Source of the DNA: Hyphomicrobiales bacterium
Lineage (GTDB): Bacteria > Pseudomonadota > Alphaproteobacteria > Rhizobiales > Rhizobiaceae
DNA length: 64,000 nt
Assembly (NCBI GenBank): GCA_900466575.1
Contig: UBMP01000020.1
Span: 124,001-188,000 of the forward strand
Direction: 5' to 3'
How positions within the stretch are numbered: position 1 is the first letter of the stretch; every line of letters begins with the position of its first letter. The position numbers and the translations under genes were made by a program. Below are positions 7,907 through 16,177 of the stretch, piece after piece. Below the pieces are notes generated by a model. The model made no database searches. It had not been told where the DNA came from and was given only the letters and a program-made list of their open reading frames with translations.

Positions 7907-10348
7907 ATGACGCTTCCTTCCCACGCCCAGATCGTCATCATCGGCGGCGGCATCATCGGCTGCTCGACGGCCTATCATCTGGCGAAAGACCACAAGGCCG
8001 ATGTCGTGCTGCTGGAAATGGGCCAGCTGACCTCCGGCTCGACCTGGCATGCGGCGGGGCTCGTCGGCCAGCTGCGCTCGTCGGCTTCGATCACTCGCGT
8101 ACTCAAATATTCGGTCGAACTCTACAAGGGGCTGGAAGCTGAAACTGGGCTGGCGACCGGCTGGAAGATGACCGGTTGCCTGCGGCTGGCGACGAACGAG
8201 GATCGATGGACGGAGTTCAAGCGCACGGCGACGACGGCAAAGAGCTTCGGCATGGACATGCATCTGATCTCGCCGGAAGAGGTCAAGAAGATGTGGCCGC
8301 TGATGGAGACGAACGATCTGGTCGGCGCCAGCTGGCTGCCGACGGACGGGCAGGCGAGCCCTTCCGACATCACGCAGTCGCTGGCACGCGGCGCACGCAT
8401 GCATGGTGCGAAACTCTTCGAAAACGTCCGCGTGACCGGCTTCGACATGAAGGATGGCGTCATCACCGCGGTGAAGACGGATCAGGGCGACATCTCTTGC
8501 GAAAAGGTCGTCAACTGCGCCGGCCAATGGGCGCGGCAGGTGGGGGCGATGGCGGGCATCAACGTTCCGCTGCAGCCGGTCAAGCATCAATATATCATCA
8601 CCGAGAAGGTGCCGGGTCTGGCGCTCGATGCGCCGACCATCCGCGATCCGGATCGGCGGACCTATTTCAAGGAAGAGGTCGGTGGCCTCGTCATGGGTGG
8701 CTATGAGCCGAACCCGCAGGCCTGGACGACCGGCGATGTCCCCAACGACTGGGGCTTCCGGCTGTTCGACGACGATTTCGACCATTTCGAGCAGCACATG
8801 GTGCAGGCGATCGAACGCGTGCCGGCGCTGGAAAATGTCGGCGTCAAGCAGATGATCAACGGGCCGGAAAGCTTCACGCCGGACGGCAATTTCATTCTGG
8901 GCGCGGCACCGGAATGCAAGAACATGTTCGTCGGTGCGGGCTTCAATGCCTTCGGCATCGCGTCGGGCGGCGGGGCCGGCTGGGTTCTGGCCCAATGGGT
9001 GATCGATGGCGAAGCGCCGCTCGATCTCTGGGTGGTCGATATCCGCCGCTTTTCGAACCTCCATCGCGACCGGCAATGGGTCTGCGACCGGACGCTGGAG
9101 GCCTATGGCAAACATTACACGGTCGCCTTCCCGCATGAGGAATATGAAAGCGGCCGCCCGCGCCTCGTTTCGCCGCTTTACGAGCGGTTGAAAAATCACG
9201 GCGCCGTCTTCGGCTCCAAGCTCGGCTGGGAGCGGCCGAACTGGTTCGCGGGCGAGGGGCAGGTTGGCCACGACGTCTATTCCATGGGCCGGCAGAACTG
9301 GTTCGATGCGGTGGGCGAGGAGCACAGGCACGTGCGCGAGGCCGTCGGCGTCTTCGACCAGTCGTCCTTCGCCAAGTTCGAGCTTTCCGGACCCGATGCG
9401 GCGCGCGCGATCGACTGGATCTGCGCCAACGATGTTTCCAAGCCCGCCGGACGGCTGACCTATACGCAGCTTCTCAACACGCGCGGCGGTATCGAGGCCG
9501 ACCTGACTGTGGCGCGGCTGGCAGACGACAGGTTCTATATCGTCACAGGCACGGGCTTCCGCACGCACGACTACGGCTGGATCGAGGACCATCTGCCGAA
9601 GGGAAGCCGCGTGACGTTCTCCGATGTGACGGAAGAATTCGGTACGCTGTCGCTGATGGGGCCCCACGCGCGCGTGGTGCTGGAGAAGGTCACGGATGCA
9701 GACGTCTCCAACGCCGCCTTCCCGTTTGGGCATGTCCGCGAGATCGGGATTGCGGGACATGTGGTCCGTGCATTGCGCGTCACCTATGTCGGGGAACTCG
9801 GCTGGGAGTTGCATGTGCCGATTGCCGCGACCGGCGAAGTTTTCGATGCGCTGATGGAAGCCGGCAGGCCCTACGGCATCCGCCCGACCGGCTACCGCGC
9901 CATTGAGTCGCTGCGTCTGGAAAAGGGCTATCGCGCCTGGGGCTCCGACATCACGCCAAACGATACACCGTTCGAGGCGGGGCTCGGCTGGGCAGTGAAG
10001 CTGAAGAAGGATGTCGATTTCGTCGGGCGTTCAGCGCTGCTGGCGAAGCAGGGTCAGCCCCTCGTGAAGTCCCTTGCCTGCTTCACCGTGGACGATCCGT
10101 CTGTCGTCCTTCTCGGCCGCGAAACCATCCTGCGCGATGGTGAGCCCGTGGGTTATCTGACGAGCGGTGGCTATGGTTACACGCTGGCCAGGAACATCGG
10201 CTTTGGCTATGTCCGCAAGGCGTCAGGCCTTGATGAGGCATGGCTGAAGGCCGGCCGTTACGAGCTTGTCGTGGCGATGGAGACGGTGCCTGCAGAATTG
10301 CATCTCGGGCCGCTATACGATCCGGCGATGCTGCGCATCAAGGCTTGA
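7907..10348 (+). CDS. FAD oxidoreductase with GcvT domain (dimethylglycine/sarcosine dehydrogenase-like)
   Basis: The protein has 813 aa from the ATG at 7907. The N-terminal half is a DAO-type flavoprotein: dinucleotide motif GGGIIG (13-18) and SGSTWHAAGL, whose His48 aligns with the histidine that covalently binds FAD in dimethylglycine dehydrogenase. The C-terminal half is a GcvT aminomethyltransferase-like folate domain, with the typical VTYVGELGWELHVP and SLRLEKGYRAWG blocks. Enzymes of this layout oxidatively demethylate N-methyl amines and pass the one-carbon unit to tetrahydrofolate. Which N-methyl substrate is used cannot be told from sequence alone. It is cotranscribed with the kinase gene upstream and no obvious partner subunits follow it. 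Confidence 0.87.
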   Translation: MTLPSHAQIVIIGGGIIGCSTAYHLAKDHKADVVLLEMGQLTSGSTWHAAGLVGQLRSSASITRVLKYSVELYKGLEAETGLATGWKMTGCLRLATNEDRWTEFKRTATTAKSFGMDMHLISPEEVKKMWPLMETNDLVGASWLPTDGQASPSDITQSLARGARMHGAKLFENVRVTGFDMKDGVITAVKTDQGDISCEKVVNCAGQWARQVGAMAGINVPLQPVKHQYIITEKVPGLALDAPTIRDPDRRTYFKEEVGGLVMGGYEPNPQAWTTGDVPNDWGFRLFDDDFDHFEQHMVQAIERVPALENVGVKQMINGPESFTPDGNFILGAAPECKNMFVGAGFNAFGIASGGGAGWVLAQWVIDGEAPLDLWVVDIRRFSNLHRDRQWVCDRTLEAYGKHYTVAFPHEEYESGRPRLVSPLYERLKNHGAVFGSKLGWERPNWFAGEGQVGHDVYSMGRQNWFDAVGEEHRHVREAVGVFDQSSFAKFELSGPDAARAIDWICANDVSKPAGRLTYTQLLNTRGGIEADLTVARLADDRFYIVTGTGFRTHDYGWIEDHLPKGSRVTFSDVTEEFGTLSLMGPHARVVLEKVTDADVSNAAFPFGHVREIGIAGHVVRALRVTYVGELGWELHVPIAATGEVFDALMEAGRPYGIRPTGYRAIESLRLEKGYRAWGSDITPNDTPFEAGLGWAVKLKKDVDFVGRSALLAKQGQPLVKSLACFTVDDPSVVLLGRETILRDGEPVGYLTSGGYGYTLARNIGFGYVRKASGLDEAWLKAGRYELVVAMETVPAELHLGPLYDPAMLRIKA

Positions 10349-10655
10349 AAGTTGGGCCACGCCTCCGTCTATGTGAGGCGTGGCAAATATGTCAGCTTTC
10401 CGAACGATCGTTCGTTGGTAACCTATTTATGAATCGATTTTAACTTTTCAGCCCGGTGAGGCATGCTTATCTGGACGCGGTCTTTCGCGTTGGGGGAAGG
10501 GCAGGCTGTCTCGCCTCGTTGCGGTGGATGACGTTTTCCGCAGGTTTTTTGCGGGGATGCGTGTGCTTGTCAATTTTGGGGCTTTTCTGGGCCGCGAACA
10601 GCATAGTAAGTCAACAGAAGTAATTTGTAGGTAACCAACCAGAGTGCCCCTTCTC
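10349..10655. other. Non-coding gap with a 14-bp palindrome
   Basis: These 307 bp separate the flavoprotein from the efflux lipoprotein and are visibly less GC-rich than the flanking genes. They hold the perfect palindrome at 10401-10414 and must contain the efflux gene promoter. I see no supported gene. Confidence 0.5.
10401..10414. promoter_or_regulatory. Perfect 14-bp palindrome, candidate operator
   Basis: The sequence CGAACGATCGTTCG is a perfect inverted repeat about 240 bp before the efflux lipoprotein start. It resembles operators of TetR-family regulators of efflux genes, but no TetR gene is adjacent, so the cognate protein is unknown. Confidence 0.35.
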
Positions 10656-12062
10656 ATGAAACCGACTCTCTACACCGCAGCGCCGCTGGCGATGATGTTG
10701 ATCCTCTCGGGCTGCATGGTTGGCCCGGACATGCAGGCGCCCGAAACGCCTATGCCTGCAAAGTTCTCCGAGGGTGGCAAGAACAGCAATGGCGATGTCA
10801 CCACCGCGGCCTGGTGGACGGCCTTTTCCGATCCGCGGCTGAACCAACTGGTTGGCGACGGCATGTCGAAGAATCTGACCGTGCTGCAGGCCCTGGAAGC
10901 CATCGAGCAGGCTCGGCAGGGCGTGGATATTGCCGGGGCGGGATCGTTGCCGAGCATCACCGCCGGTGCATCTGAGACGCTGAGCAAAACCAACGGTGTG
11001 ACGGCAACGGCGCAACGCTCGACCACGAGCGGCACGCTTTCCGCATCCTGGCTGCTTGATCTCTTTGGTCAGTATCGCCGCGCCAAGGAAAGTGCGAATG
11101 CCACGTTGGACGCGTCCTTTGCCGGCGCGGATGTCGCGCGGCTGACTGTTATCTCCAACGTCGCGACCTATTATGTCAACGCGCGCTACTATCAGGAGCT
11201 TCTAGCGATCGCGCGGGAAAATCTGAAGTCCCGCCGCGACACGCTGGATCTGACAAAGGCGCAGCTTGAGGCGGGCGCGGCCTCGCGCCTCGACGTCGTA
11301 CAGGCGGAAGGTCTGGTAAACTCGACGCTTTCGGACATTCCGGGGCTGGAAACCAGTTTCCGCCAACAGGTGAACCACCTGTCCACGCTTCTGGGCGAGC
11401 CCGCGCCGACGTTGCTGGCCGACCTGCAGCGTAGCCGTCCGCAGCCGGTGGCCCGCGACAGGATCAAGGCCGGCATTCCCGCAGACCTCATTCGCAATCG
11501 TCCGGACATCCGCAGGTCCGAGCGGCAGCTGGCAGCCGCCGTTGCCAATATCGGCGTCGCCGAAGCCAAGCTTTATCCGAGTATTCAGCTCAGCGGATCG
11601 ATCTCGCCGCTTTACGTTGCCTCGTCTCCGCTGACGGGCGGCGGTGCATCCTGGTCCTTCGGGCCGACGCTGACCCTGCCGATCTTCGATGGGGGTGCGC
11701 TTCGGGCCAACGTGAAGAGCTCGGAATCCGCGGCGCGTTCTGCTTATCTGGCCTGGAAGGCCTCGGTTCTGCAGGCTGTCGAGGACACCGAAAACGCGAT
11801 GGTCGCCTATAACCGCGACCGTGCAACCGTTTCCGCACTTCGCGCCTCCGTGAAGAACTATCAGGAGGCGCTCAGCCTCTCGATGACGAACTACAAGAAC
11901 GGCGCGTCGTCGCTGCTCGATGTTCTCGATGCGCAGCGTTCCGTCGCCACCGCACAGCAGAGCCTTGCGGCGGCGATCCGCCAGACGGCGCTCGATTATA
12001 TCGCGCTCAACGTCGCCGTCGGTGGCGGCTATGCCGTCGGCCAGGGCAAGGCCGGCGAGTAA
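10656..12062 (+). CDS. Outer-membrane efflux lipoprotein (NodT/OprM family)
   Basis: The product is 468 aa from the ATG at 10656; a GTG at 10644 would only extend the signal sequence. A lipoprotein signal ends in the lipobox LSGC with Cys19, followed by the canonical GPDMQAPETPMPAKF start of mature NodT/OprM proteins. Two outer-membrane efflux repeats follow, with DLIRNRPDIRRSERQLAAAVANIGVAEAKLYP seen in parts near residues 280-310. It should form a trimeric TolC-like channel for an RND or MFS pump. No membrane-fusion protein or pump gene lies beside it, so it is an orphan channel that must pair with a pump elsewhere. A strong terminator follows. Confidence 0.9.
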   Translation: MKPTLYTAAPLAMMLILSGCMVGPDMQAPETPMPAKFSEGGKNSNGDVTTAAWWTAFSDPRLNQLVGDGMSKNLTVLQALEAIEQARQGVDIAGAGSLPSITAGASETLSKTNGVTATAQRSTTSGTLSASWLLDLFGQYRRAKESANATLDASFAGADVARLTVISNVATYYVNARYYQELLAIARENLKSRRDTLDLTKAQLEAGAASRLDVVQAEGLVNSTLSDIPGLETSFRQQVNHLSTLLGEPAPTLLADLQRSRPQPVARDRIKAGIPADLIRNRPDIRRSERQLAAAVANIGVAEAKLYPSIQLSGSISPLYVASSPLTGGGASWSFGPTLTLPIFDGGALRANVKSSESAARSAYLAWKASVLQAVEDTENAMVAYNRDRATVSALRASVKNYQEALSLSMTNYKNGASSLLDVLDAQRSVATAQQSLAAAIRQTALDYIALNVAVGGGYAVGQGKAGE

Positions 12063-12081
12063 ATCGCCGAAGACAGAAAAG

Positions 12082-12120
12082 CCCGCCGACGTTGCATCGT
12101 CGGCGGGCTTTTTCTTTTAT
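12082..12120 (+). terminator. Intrinsic terminator after the efflux gene
   Basis: An 11-bp perfect stem (GCCCGCCGACG at 12082-12092 with 12099-12109), a 6-base loop and the T-rich run TTTTTCTTTTA form a textbook rho-independent terminator. Confidence 0.9.
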
Positions 12121-12139
12121 GGGTCGGGCCGAAAACGGT

Positions 12140-12541
12140 TCAGCCGAATTTCCGCGCCGTCCATGTGCTGAACGCGCTGGAGATGGCGGTGATGAATGCG
12201 CCCCACGCCAGGTCTGCGAGTGTGACGGAGAGTGGCCAATCGCGCATCGTGGCCATGTTCGTCAGATCATACGTTGCGTAGGCCACCAGGCCAAACAGTG
12301 CGCCCTGTCTGGCAGCGTTCAGAACGCTGTCTTTCGCGACTGCCGGCAACACGATGAAATGCACAACGCCGCCGAGATAGATCACGTAGAAGAACGCTGC
12401 GGCGATAAAGTCCGGCTTCGGCGCGAGCAGGTGTCCGATCGTCGCCTTGTAGAAATCGACTGCGACCACGCCGAGCCAGATCGAGTCGATCGCCAGGAAG
12501 GCAATCGCCAGGCTGGCAAATGCGATCAATGCCTTGCGCAT
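12140..12541 (-). CDS. DUF2177 membrane protein
   Basis: This 133-aa protein has four predicted membrane helices: one at the N-terminus (about 5-27), one near 50-70, one near 80-100 and one at the C-terminus. The DSIWLGVVAVDFYK block and the LFGLVAYATYDLTNMAT block are typical of DUF2177. Its biochemical role is not known to me. It begins 29 bp after chrR on the same strand, so it is probably the third gene of the rpoE-chrR transcript and thus a direct target of RpoE. Members of this family also occur beside Cfa/amine-oxidase/DUF1365 genes in other bacteria, which fits the neighbouring operon here. Confidence 0.85.
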   Translation of the reverse strand: MRKALIAFASLAIAFLAIDSIWLGVVAVDFYKATIGHLLAPKPDFIAAAFFYVIYLGGVVHFIVLPAVAKDSVLNAARQGALFGLVAYATYDLTNMATMRDWPLSVTLADLAWGAFITAISSAFSTWTARKFG

Positions 12542-12570
12542 GGTTGTGAACCCTTTGGAAGAGGTCTGTT

Positions 12571-13245
12571 TCAGATGCCCAGCAACGGCTGGATCATCCG
12601 CACGATGCGGCTCTTGAATTTCAGCGGTGCGTCGGTCACGGCAAGACAGATGCAGTCCTCGCCCGGATCGGCGATCGGCTGATGGTCCACCGTCTCGTCG
12701 GTTTCCTCGAAGTCACCGGGGCCGAACCGTCCACTGATATCGCTGAAGCTGCCCTTGAGCACGAGCGTAAGTTCGCGCCCGCCATGTGTATGTTCCGGGA
12801 CCGGCTTGCCGGCGGGAATACGCAGGAGCCTCACCGAAATATCCTGATCCGACGTCTTGATCGGATAATGATAGGCCCCGAGGCCCAGCGGTTTCCACTT
12901 CACCGCGTCTACGTCTCCTCCGATATAGGATCTGAGAGGCTCGGGCAGGGAAACATTTTTGCCGCTGGGACGTTTTGCAGGAGCGATAACAGAGGAGGCA
13001 GATGCTGCACTATCGAGACGCGCGCGCATGGCTTCCCAAGAAAAATCCTCTGTAGGCCCGCTGGCAGGTTCGATTTCGATGGCCTCGAGCATCATTCCGC
13101 CGGCGGCTTCCATGGCGGAAAGACGCTTGCGGCAGGCGGGGCAAAGGGCCAGGTGCGTTGCAACCGCAATGCTCCAGCCTTCCTCCAGTGCGCCATTGGC
13201 GTAGTCGAACAGAAGTTCGTCGCTGATGTGATGGGTGATGTTCAT
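12571..13245 (-). CDS. chrR: ChrR-family zinc anti-sigma factor
   Basis: The product is 224 aa. The N-terminal anti-sigma domain carries the zinc ligands His6, His31, Cys35 and Cys38 at the same positions I recall for Rhodobacter sphaeroides ChrR. The C-terminal half is a cupin with EHTHGGRE (His152, His154, Glu158) and His188 as likely metal ligands. It should bind and silence the sigma factor encoded just upstream, releasing it on singlet oxygen or organic peroxide stress. Its ATG overlaps the sigma factor stop (ATGA), giving the fixed 1:1 expression expected of the pair. The cupin ligands are intact, so full sensing is expected. Confidence 0.92.
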   Translation of the reverse strand: MNITHHISDELLFDYANGALEEGWSIAVATHLALCPACRKRLSAMEAAGGMMLEAIEIEPASGPTEDFSWEAMRARLDSAASASSVIAPAKRPSGKNVSLPEPLRSYIGGDVDAVKWKPLGLGAYHYPIKTSDQDISVRLLRIPAGKPVPEHTHGGRELTLVLKGSFSDISGRFGPGDFEETDETVDHQPIADPGEDCICLAVTDAPLKFKSRIVRMIQPLLGI

Positions 13246-13799
13246 GCGGCATCTCCCAGAATTTCGCGTAGACGGGAGAAGGCAAGGCGAATGCGCGACT
13301 TCACCGTGCCCAAGGGCAGGTTCGTGCGCTCTGCGATCGCGCTATGGGAAATCTCTTCGTAAAAGGACATGCGCAACAAGTCCGCCTGCTCGGGCGGCAA
13401 CTTGATCAATGCCCCACGAAGCCGTTCCGCTTCCTGGCCCGATTCGTAGACATGATCTGCCGCAGGCTCCGGATCCGGCACGAAGGCGGGATCGTTGGGA
13501 TCGAATTCCGGTCGGTTTGTCTTGCGGAACGCATCGATGCGCACATTGCGCGCGACGGTAAATACCCAACTCGACACCGATCCGCGCGCAGGATCGAACA
13601 GTGCCGCCTTGTTCCAGATCATCATCATTGTTTCTTGCATCAGTTCTTCAGCCTGCTGGCGATTGCCACCCCGCTTCAGCATGAAGGCCCGGATTTTCGG
13701 ACCGAAATGCCGAAACAAAATCTCGAACGCCTGAACATCTTTTCCGGCGCCGACGGCGAGCAAGCATGCTGAAAGTTCTTCCTTGTCCGGTTCTTTCAC
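13242..13799 (-). CDS. rpoE: ECF sigma factor RpoE (ChrR-controlled)
   Basis: Region 2 (RGGNRQQAEELMQETMMMIW), the linker, and region 4 (SHSAIAERTNLPLGTVKSRI) mark an ECF sigma factor of the Rhodobacter RpoE group. I place the start at the GTG at 13799 (185 aa, GGAAAAG just upstream). The frame stays open to an ATG at 13916, but that codon is only 5 bp from the -10 element of an RpoE-type promoter at 13922-13951, so the transcript would begin at or after it, and the extra 39 residues look unlike the family. It likely transcribes its own operon and the lipid-modifying genes next door when released from ChrR. Confidence 0.88.
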   Translation of the reverse strand: MKEPDKEELSACLLAVGAGKDVQAFEILFRHFGPKIRAFMLKRGGNRQQAEELMQETMMMIWNKAALFDPARGSVSSWVFTVARNVRIDAFRKTNRPEFDPNDPAFVPDPEPAADHVYESGQEAERLRGALIKLPPEQADLLRMSFYEEISHSAIAERTNLPLGTVKSRIRLAFSRLREILGDAA

Positions 13800-13921
13800 A
13801 GTCTTTTCCAACTTGCGGACGCGAACCTTTGCAGAAATCACGCCAGTGTTCTCCGCCGGCCAGGATGGCTGAAGGCGGATGTCTCTCAATGCAATCGTCG
13901 AAGCAACTGTTTCCATGCCAG

Positions 13922-13951
13922 TACTTACGCGGACACATCACGAGCGGATCA
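13922..13951 (-). promoter_or_regulatory. RpoE-type promoter of the rpoE-chrR operon
   Basis: Read on the minus strand the sequence is TGATCC (13951-13946), exactly 18 bp, then TAAGTA (13927-13922). This is identical to the RpoE-dependent rpoE promoter that I recall from Rhodobacter sphaeroides. It implies autoregulation, with transcription starting near 13915. Confidence 0.75.
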
Positions 13952-14030
13952 CAGCATCAAAGAAATTTCGCCTCATTTCAATCCGGTTTTGACTATCAAG
14001 CGTAATCAGAACAAACGAAAGGAACAATTG

Positions 14031-15386
14031 ATGCTCAACACGGTGAAACCACAAAAGCCGCAGGGAAATCGTCATGTTGCCGTAATCGGCAGCGGGATTT
14101 CCGGTCTGAGTGCTGCCTGGCTCGTGGGTCAGCATTGTCGGGTTACCTTGATCGAGGCGGACAATCGTTTGGGCGGCCACTCGAATACCGTGGATGTCAT
14201 GACGGAAAACGGACCTGTTCCTGTAGACACGGGCTTCATTGTCTATAACGAGTGGAACTATCCCAATCTCGTCCGGCTTTTCCAGACAATCGGCGTGAAG
14301 ACGGAGGTCTCGGACATGTCGTTTTCGGCGTCCATCAACAACGGGTCGTTCGAATATTCCGGCACGAGCTTCCTGTCGATGATCGGTCAGAAGACGAATA
14401 TCATCCGACTTCGCTTCTGGCAGATGGTGGGGGACATCCTGCGATTCTATCGCGAGGCGCCTGCCGCAGCCAAGCGCGCCGAGGCACGAGAAATGACGCT
14501 CGGCGAGTTTCTGGACCGTGAGGGCTATTCCAAGAGCTTCGTGGACAACCACATCCTTCCGATGGGGGCTGCGATCTGGTCGACGACCGCGCGGGAAATG
14601 CGGTCCTACCCTCTCGTCGCCTTCATCCGCTTCTTCGAAAGTCATGGCCTGCTTTCGATCCTCAATCGGCCGGTCTGGCGGACGGTCAGCGGTGGTAGCC
14701 GGCAATATGTTCAGCGCATCCTGGCGGATTTCGATGGCGAGGTTCGGCTCAATTCACCCGTCCGCTCCGTCCGTCGCTCGGCGGAGGGCGTGCTCGTGGA
14801 TTGCGGGCAGGGGCCAGAACTGTTCGACGATGTCATCATCGCCACACATGGCGATCAGGCCCTGGCCATGCGCGTCGATGCAAGCGAACGGGAGCGTTCG
14901 CTTCTGAGCGCGTTCAAGTATACGCACAACACGGCTGTGCTTCACGGCGATCCAGGGCTCATGCCAAAGCGCAAGCGTGTGTGGTCGAGCTGGAACTATA
15001 TTGGCGAGCGCAACGGCACTCCCGACGAACAGCTTTGTGTCACCTACTGGATGAACAAGCTTCAGAACTTGCCGACGAAGGACCCGATCTTCGTAACGCT
15101 GAACCCGTGCCGTTCCGTGAAGGCCGAGAAGGTCCACGCGTCGTTCGACTACACGCATCCTCTGTTTGACACGGCCGCCCTTGAAGCGCAGAAGCGACTT
15201 TGGTCGATCCAGGGGCGCGGCGGGATCTGGTATTGCGGCGCGCATTTCGGCAGCGGCTTCCACGAAGACGGCCTGCAGTCCGGGCTGGCCGTGGCCGAAA
15301 GCCTGACCGGTGCGAAGCGCCCGTGGCAGGTTGCGGGCGAGTCCGCGCGTATCCATCTCGTGGAGACCCTGGCGGCCGCAGAATGA
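14031..15386 (+). CDS. FAD-dependent amine oxidase/desaturase-like protein
   Basis: The product is 451 aa from the ATG at 14031, which has AAAGGA upstream. The N-terminus has a Rossmann FAD motif (GSGISGLSAAWLV) and GGHSNTVDV, and the C-terminus closes with WYCGAHFGSGFHEDGLQSG, the second FAD-contact block of the amine oxidase/phytoene-desaturase superfamily. Proteins of this group are regularly found with DUF1365 and a Cfa-family methyltransferase, as here, and are thought to act on fatty acyl chains of membrane lipids. The ATG of the DUF1365 gene overlaps its stop. It is divergent from rpoE across a short region and probably belongs to the RpoE regulon, although I found no matching promoter on this strand. 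Confidence 0.87.
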   Translation: MLNTVKPQKPQGNRHVAVIGSGISGLSAAWLVGQHCRVTLIEADNRLGGHSNTVDVMTENGPVPVDTGFIVYNEWNYPNLVRLFQTIGVKTEVSDMSFSASINNGSFEYSGTSFLSMIGQKTNIIRLRFWQMVGDILRFYREAPAAAKRAEAREMTLGEFLDREGYSKSFVDNHILPMGAAIWSTTAREMRSYPLVAFIRFFESHGLLSILNRPVWRTVSGGSRQYVQRILADFDGEVRLNSPVRSVRRSAEGVLVDCGQGPELFDDVIIATHGDQALAMRVDASERERSLLSAFKYTHNTAVLHGDPGLMPKRKRVWSSWNYIGERNGTPDEQLCVTYWMNKLQNLPTKDPIFVTLNPCRSVKAEKVHASFDYTHPLFDTAALEAQKRLWSIQGRGGIWYCGAHFGSGFHEDGLQSGLAVAESLTGAKRPWQVAGESARIHLVETLAAAE

Positions 15387-16174
15387 GCTTTCGATCCGCC
15401 ATTTATGAAGGGCATGTCGTGCACCGGCGCTTTGCGCCGAAGACGCACACCCTCAACTATCGCGTCTTCTCGCTGCTGATCGATCTGGACGAGCTGGAGC
15501 AATTGAACTCGAAACTGAGATTGTTCGGTATTGATCGCTTCGCCCTGTTCAGTTTCTTCAACAAGGACCACGGCAATCTGAAGCCGGGGGGCAGCTTGAA
15601 GGCCTGGGCGCTGGCGCATGTTGCCGAGGCCGGTTTCGACACGGAGGGCATGCGCGTCGAGGTTCTGTGCTATCCGCGTATCTTTGGCTACACGTTCAAT
15701 CCGCTGACGGTGTATTTCTGCTATGCGCCGGATGGTGCGCTCAAAGCCGTGCTTTACGAAGTCTGCAACACGTTCCACGAACGCCATACCTACATCATCC
15801 CGACATCGGCCGAAGAGGGGCCCGTGCGGCATAGTTGCGCGAAGACATTTTATGTTTCGCCATTCATGCCGATGGACTGCGAATATCATTTCGATATACT
15901 CAAGCCGCAAGACAGAACCGCGATCAGGATTACGGAAACCGGACCTGACGGAAAGATGTTGTTCGCCTCCTTCGCCGGGGATAGACGGCCAATGACGGAT
16001 CGCAATCTGTTTCGCGCATTCGTGAAATACCCGCTCATGACCATGAAGGTCACGGCTGCCATACACATTGAAGCCGTGCGCCTGTGGATCAAGGGCCTGA
16101 AAATCCATCGGCACAGTCCTGCGGAAAAGGTCGTTGACAGTTCGCTCGTCGGTGCCGCTAAGCCGGGGGAATAG
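15383..16174 (+). CDS. DUF1365 protein of the lipid-modification operon
   Basis: This 263-aa protein starts at an ATG overlapping the previous stop (ATGA); a longer frame to 15200 lies inside the upstream gene and is rejected. DUF1365 hallmarks are HRRFAPKTHTLNYRVF near the start, NPLTVYFCYAP, YEVCNTFHERHTY and KTFYVSPFMPMDCEYHF. It contains no obvious catalytic signature that I can name; the family is thought to help fatty-acid modification because it is nearly always between an amine-oxidase-like flavoprotein and a Cfa-family enzyme. It is translationally coupled to the flavoprotein and sits 3 bp before the Cfa-family gene. Confidence 0.88.
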   Translation: MSFRSAIYEGHVVHRRFAPKTHTLNYRVFSLLIDLDELEQLNSKLRLFGIDRFALFSFFNKDHGNLKPGGSLKAWALAHVAEAGFDTEGMRVEVLCYPRIFGYTFNPLTVYFCYAPDGALKAVLYEVCNTFHERHTYIIPTSAEEGPVRHSCAKTFYVSPFMPMDCEYHFDILKPQDRTAIRITETGPDGKMLFASFAGDRRPMTDRNLFRAFVKYPLMTMKVTAAIHIEAVRLWIKGLKIHRHSPAEKVVDSSLVGAAKPGE

Positions 16175-16177
16175 AGC

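Noticed and set aside
7880-9814. 644-codon frame antisense to the GcvT flavoprotein
   Set aside because: Shadow of the flavoprotein coding frame; no domain likeness.
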